Shown here piece by piece: positions 62,927-64,000 of a stretch of DNA of 64,000 nucleotides; the first letter of the stretch is position 1, and every line of letters begins with the position of its first letter. The stretch covers positions 163,348-227,347 of the forward strand of contig CAVRXV010000011.1 in NCBI GenBank assembly GCA_963725255.1. The letters are read 5' to 3'. The notes under the pieces were generated by a model. That model was not told where the DNA came from, searched no databases, and saw only the letters and a program-made list of their open reading frames with translations. The position numbers were made by a program, and so were the translations under genes. This DNA is from JAIEPX01 sp963725255. Its GTDB lineage: Bacteria > Pseudomonadota > Gammaproteobacteria > JAIEPX01.

Positions 62927-63125
62927 ACTCGATGTAACAGCGACTCCAGCAGCCTCCCCCCACTCCCTTACACACTGTTTGGACCGTCCACCATGTGGCC
63001 AGTACAAATACACACATAAAGGGAGAGGGCTGAGAATCTGTCGCGAAGCTGTTTGTTGTACGCTCTCCCTTTGGATGAGAGTCTCGCAAATGACCAAAAC
63101 CCATTTGCGCTAGCAATTCTTCAGT

Positions 63126-63195
63126 GCGGCGGGCGTCCGCGCCCGCCATAGACGCGAGCGAGGGAAGCGGAAAGGCGGGCGGGGACGCCCGCCGC
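63126..63195. repeat. GC-rich inverted repeat
   Basis: gcggcgggcgtcc (63126-63138) and ggacgcccgccgc (63183-63195) pair perfectly; the wider intergenic stretch 62927-63289 holds no gene. It looks like an interspersed REP-type element of the GC-rich source genome and could terminate the convergent genes on either side. Confidence 0.6.
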
Positions 63196-63289
63196 GCTAC
63201 TAAATTAGAAGTGGATCCGGCGTTATCGACAGTTTCTTTCACCGCAGGGGGAGAGAGTTTCCATCACGCCCATCCGGAGCTTCGCGTAG

Positions 63290-63733
63290 TCAGCTGACGG
63301 TAACTTCGACGCGAAAGGTTCGCGCTGGCGCCACGCCCTTTTCCCACGGCCGGATATAGTCGAGCTCCAGTTGGGTTTTGCCGAGACCCGCAACCATGAA
63401 ACGGAATACCTGGGTGGCCGTCGCGCCCGGTATCGGATGAGCGCTTTGGACCAGAGTTGGCGGATTGTCTTGCCGCAGCACCTTGCGGTCGATATGCACG
63501 ACTTGCCAGCCATATCCGGTACCCGTCGTGATCGCGAGCGAGACGCTCAGGCCCTCTCCGCTATGCAGTGTCAAGGCGCTGCCGTTGTCGTACTCGGTCG
63601 CGTTTATCAGGTTTAACGGCGCGCTGTCGTCGCCGCGCACTGCGACCGGCATCAACGGCAGGCAACAGAGCAGGAACACGGCGATCCATGAGCAAGCAGC
63701 GCGCGATGCGTGCCGGCGGCGGGTGGATTTCAC
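63290..63733 (-). CDS. Chagasin-type (I42) cysteine protease inhibitor
   Basis: A 147-residue secreted protein. A signal peptide (SRAACSWIAVFLLCCLPLMP) ends before RGDDSAP. The chagasin fold shows GTGYGWQVV (the NPTTGYxW-like loop), FRFMVAGLGKTQLELDYIRP and the RPWEKG loop. It inhibits papain-family proteases. GTG at 63733 is selected because it places MKSTRRRHASR directly before the signal helix; the open frame upstream has no signal-peptide start. Confidence 0.75.
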   Translation of the reverse strand: MKSTRRRHASRAACSWIAVFLLCCLPLMPVAVRGDDSAPLNLINATEYDNGSALTLHSGEGLSVSLAITTGTGYGWQVVHIDRKVLRQDNPPTLVQSAHPIPGATATQVFRFMVAGLGKTQLELDYIRPWEKGVAPARTFRVEVTVS

Positions 63734-63963
63734 GAGCGTGCAGCCTCCGATCGAATTGGCGATAATAATCGGCTCGCGGTTGCGCATGGCCCACCGAAAA
63801 GAACCGGCACGGGGGCCGGCACTAACGAAAGTTCTCTCCAATCATGGTGCATTACAGCATGGGAGATAGGCAAGCGACTTCGTCGCCGCAACCGCCGCCT
63901 GCTGGTTTGGCCACCCTGCGGCGGGATATGATTGCATATCACACAAGCCGCGGGAGAGAGTCT

Positions 63964-64000
63964 ATGAACCTCATCCATACCGCCTTCGAACCTGACGGGG
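63964..64000 (+). CDS. Start of a gene, cut by the window edge
   Basis: GGGAGAGAG precedes ATG 63964 and the frame reads MNLIHTAFEPDG to the end. The start resembles some alpha/beta-hydrolase (phospholipase/carboxylesterase) N-termini, but twelve residues cannot settle the family. Confidence 0.4.
   Translation, partial: MNLIHTAFEPDG

Noticed and set aside
61991..63097. A 368-codon minus-strand open frame in the GC-rich part
   Set aside because: It lies opposite the LLM oxidoreductase gene; long antisense frames are expected in GC-rich DNA and the translation has no family features.
1..64000. CRISPR arrays, tRNA or rRNA genes
   Set aside because: No regularly spaced repeats, no clover-leaf sequence and no rRNA-like stretch were recognised by eye; short ncRNAs could still be missed.

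Overview
The window is about 61.5 kb of AT-rich gammaproteobacterial chromosome followed by about 2.5 kb of clearly GC-rich DNA that looks foreign. The gene content suggests a host-associated member of the Legionellales or a relative (inference, not proven): a fused LplT-Aas phospholipid recycling protein, a sufR-B-C-D-S-U-A-T operon, an ankyrin-repeat protein, several large orphan proteins of effector type, many small toxin-antitoxin and defence genes, and numerous decayed gene fragments. The housekeeping block hrcA-grpE-dnaK-dnaJ-carA-carB (58.7-49.2 kb, minus strand), with greA at 41.9 kb and ftsH at the left edge, recalls the dnaK-dnaJ-carA-carB-greA-ftsH order of other gammaproteobacteria, here pulled apart by accessory DNA.

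Region by region. 0-6.5 kb: the 5' end of ftsH (minus), two small unknown genes, a Ser/Lys-rich orphan protein, an amino acid permease and a PolX-type polymerase. 6.5-20.1 kb: an accessory island bounded by two same-orientation copies of the 3' end of sufT. It carries two XRE-ImmA/IrrE plus PIN modules, a protein with an Rx4H motif, a SIR2-like / lipoprotein / four-helix membrane protein operon, a 687-residue orphan protein, a complete and a truncated IS91-type element, and an AAA/DUF4143 ATPase with a 51-bp palindrome over its promoter. 20.1-26.7 kb: the complete suf operon behind an Rrf2 regulator. 26.8-34.1 kb: trpS, sbcB, a polysaccharide deacetylase, a His/Tyr-rich secreted peptide and the LplT-Aas fusion. 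34.1-37.3 kb: an intact padR gene with promoter and operator, followed by a UvrA-like gene ruined by four frameshifts. 37.4-42 kb: a possible Cys-protease-like membrane protein, an ATP sulfurylase/APS kinase fusion, a second LplT-like transporter and greA. 42-49.2 kb: a second accessory island between greA and carB with DUF1016 and FRG proteins, an ankyrin protein, three copies of a MITE and a carB ghost. 49.2-58.7 kb: carB (one frameshift), carA, dnaJ, dnaK, grpE, hrcA. 58.8-61.1 kb: hipBA with three evenly spaced operators, then a frameshifted membrane protein gene. From about 61.5 kb: a truncated BNR-repeat protein, an LLM-class oxidoreductase, a chagasin-type protease inhibitor and the start of one more gene, all GC-rich and probably joined by an assembly chimera.

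Three threads run through the window. First, six palindromic elements share an outer box (ggKgtcaRRtct type) but differ in their inner stems; most of them touch a stop codon. Second, ghost fragments of housekeeping genes (sufT, a cysteine desulfurase, carB) mark the edges of accessory segments. Third, defence or addiction genes are dense: two ImmA-PIN modules, SIR2, HipBA, DUF1016, FRG and DUF4143. No tRNA, rRNA or CRISPR array was recognised.
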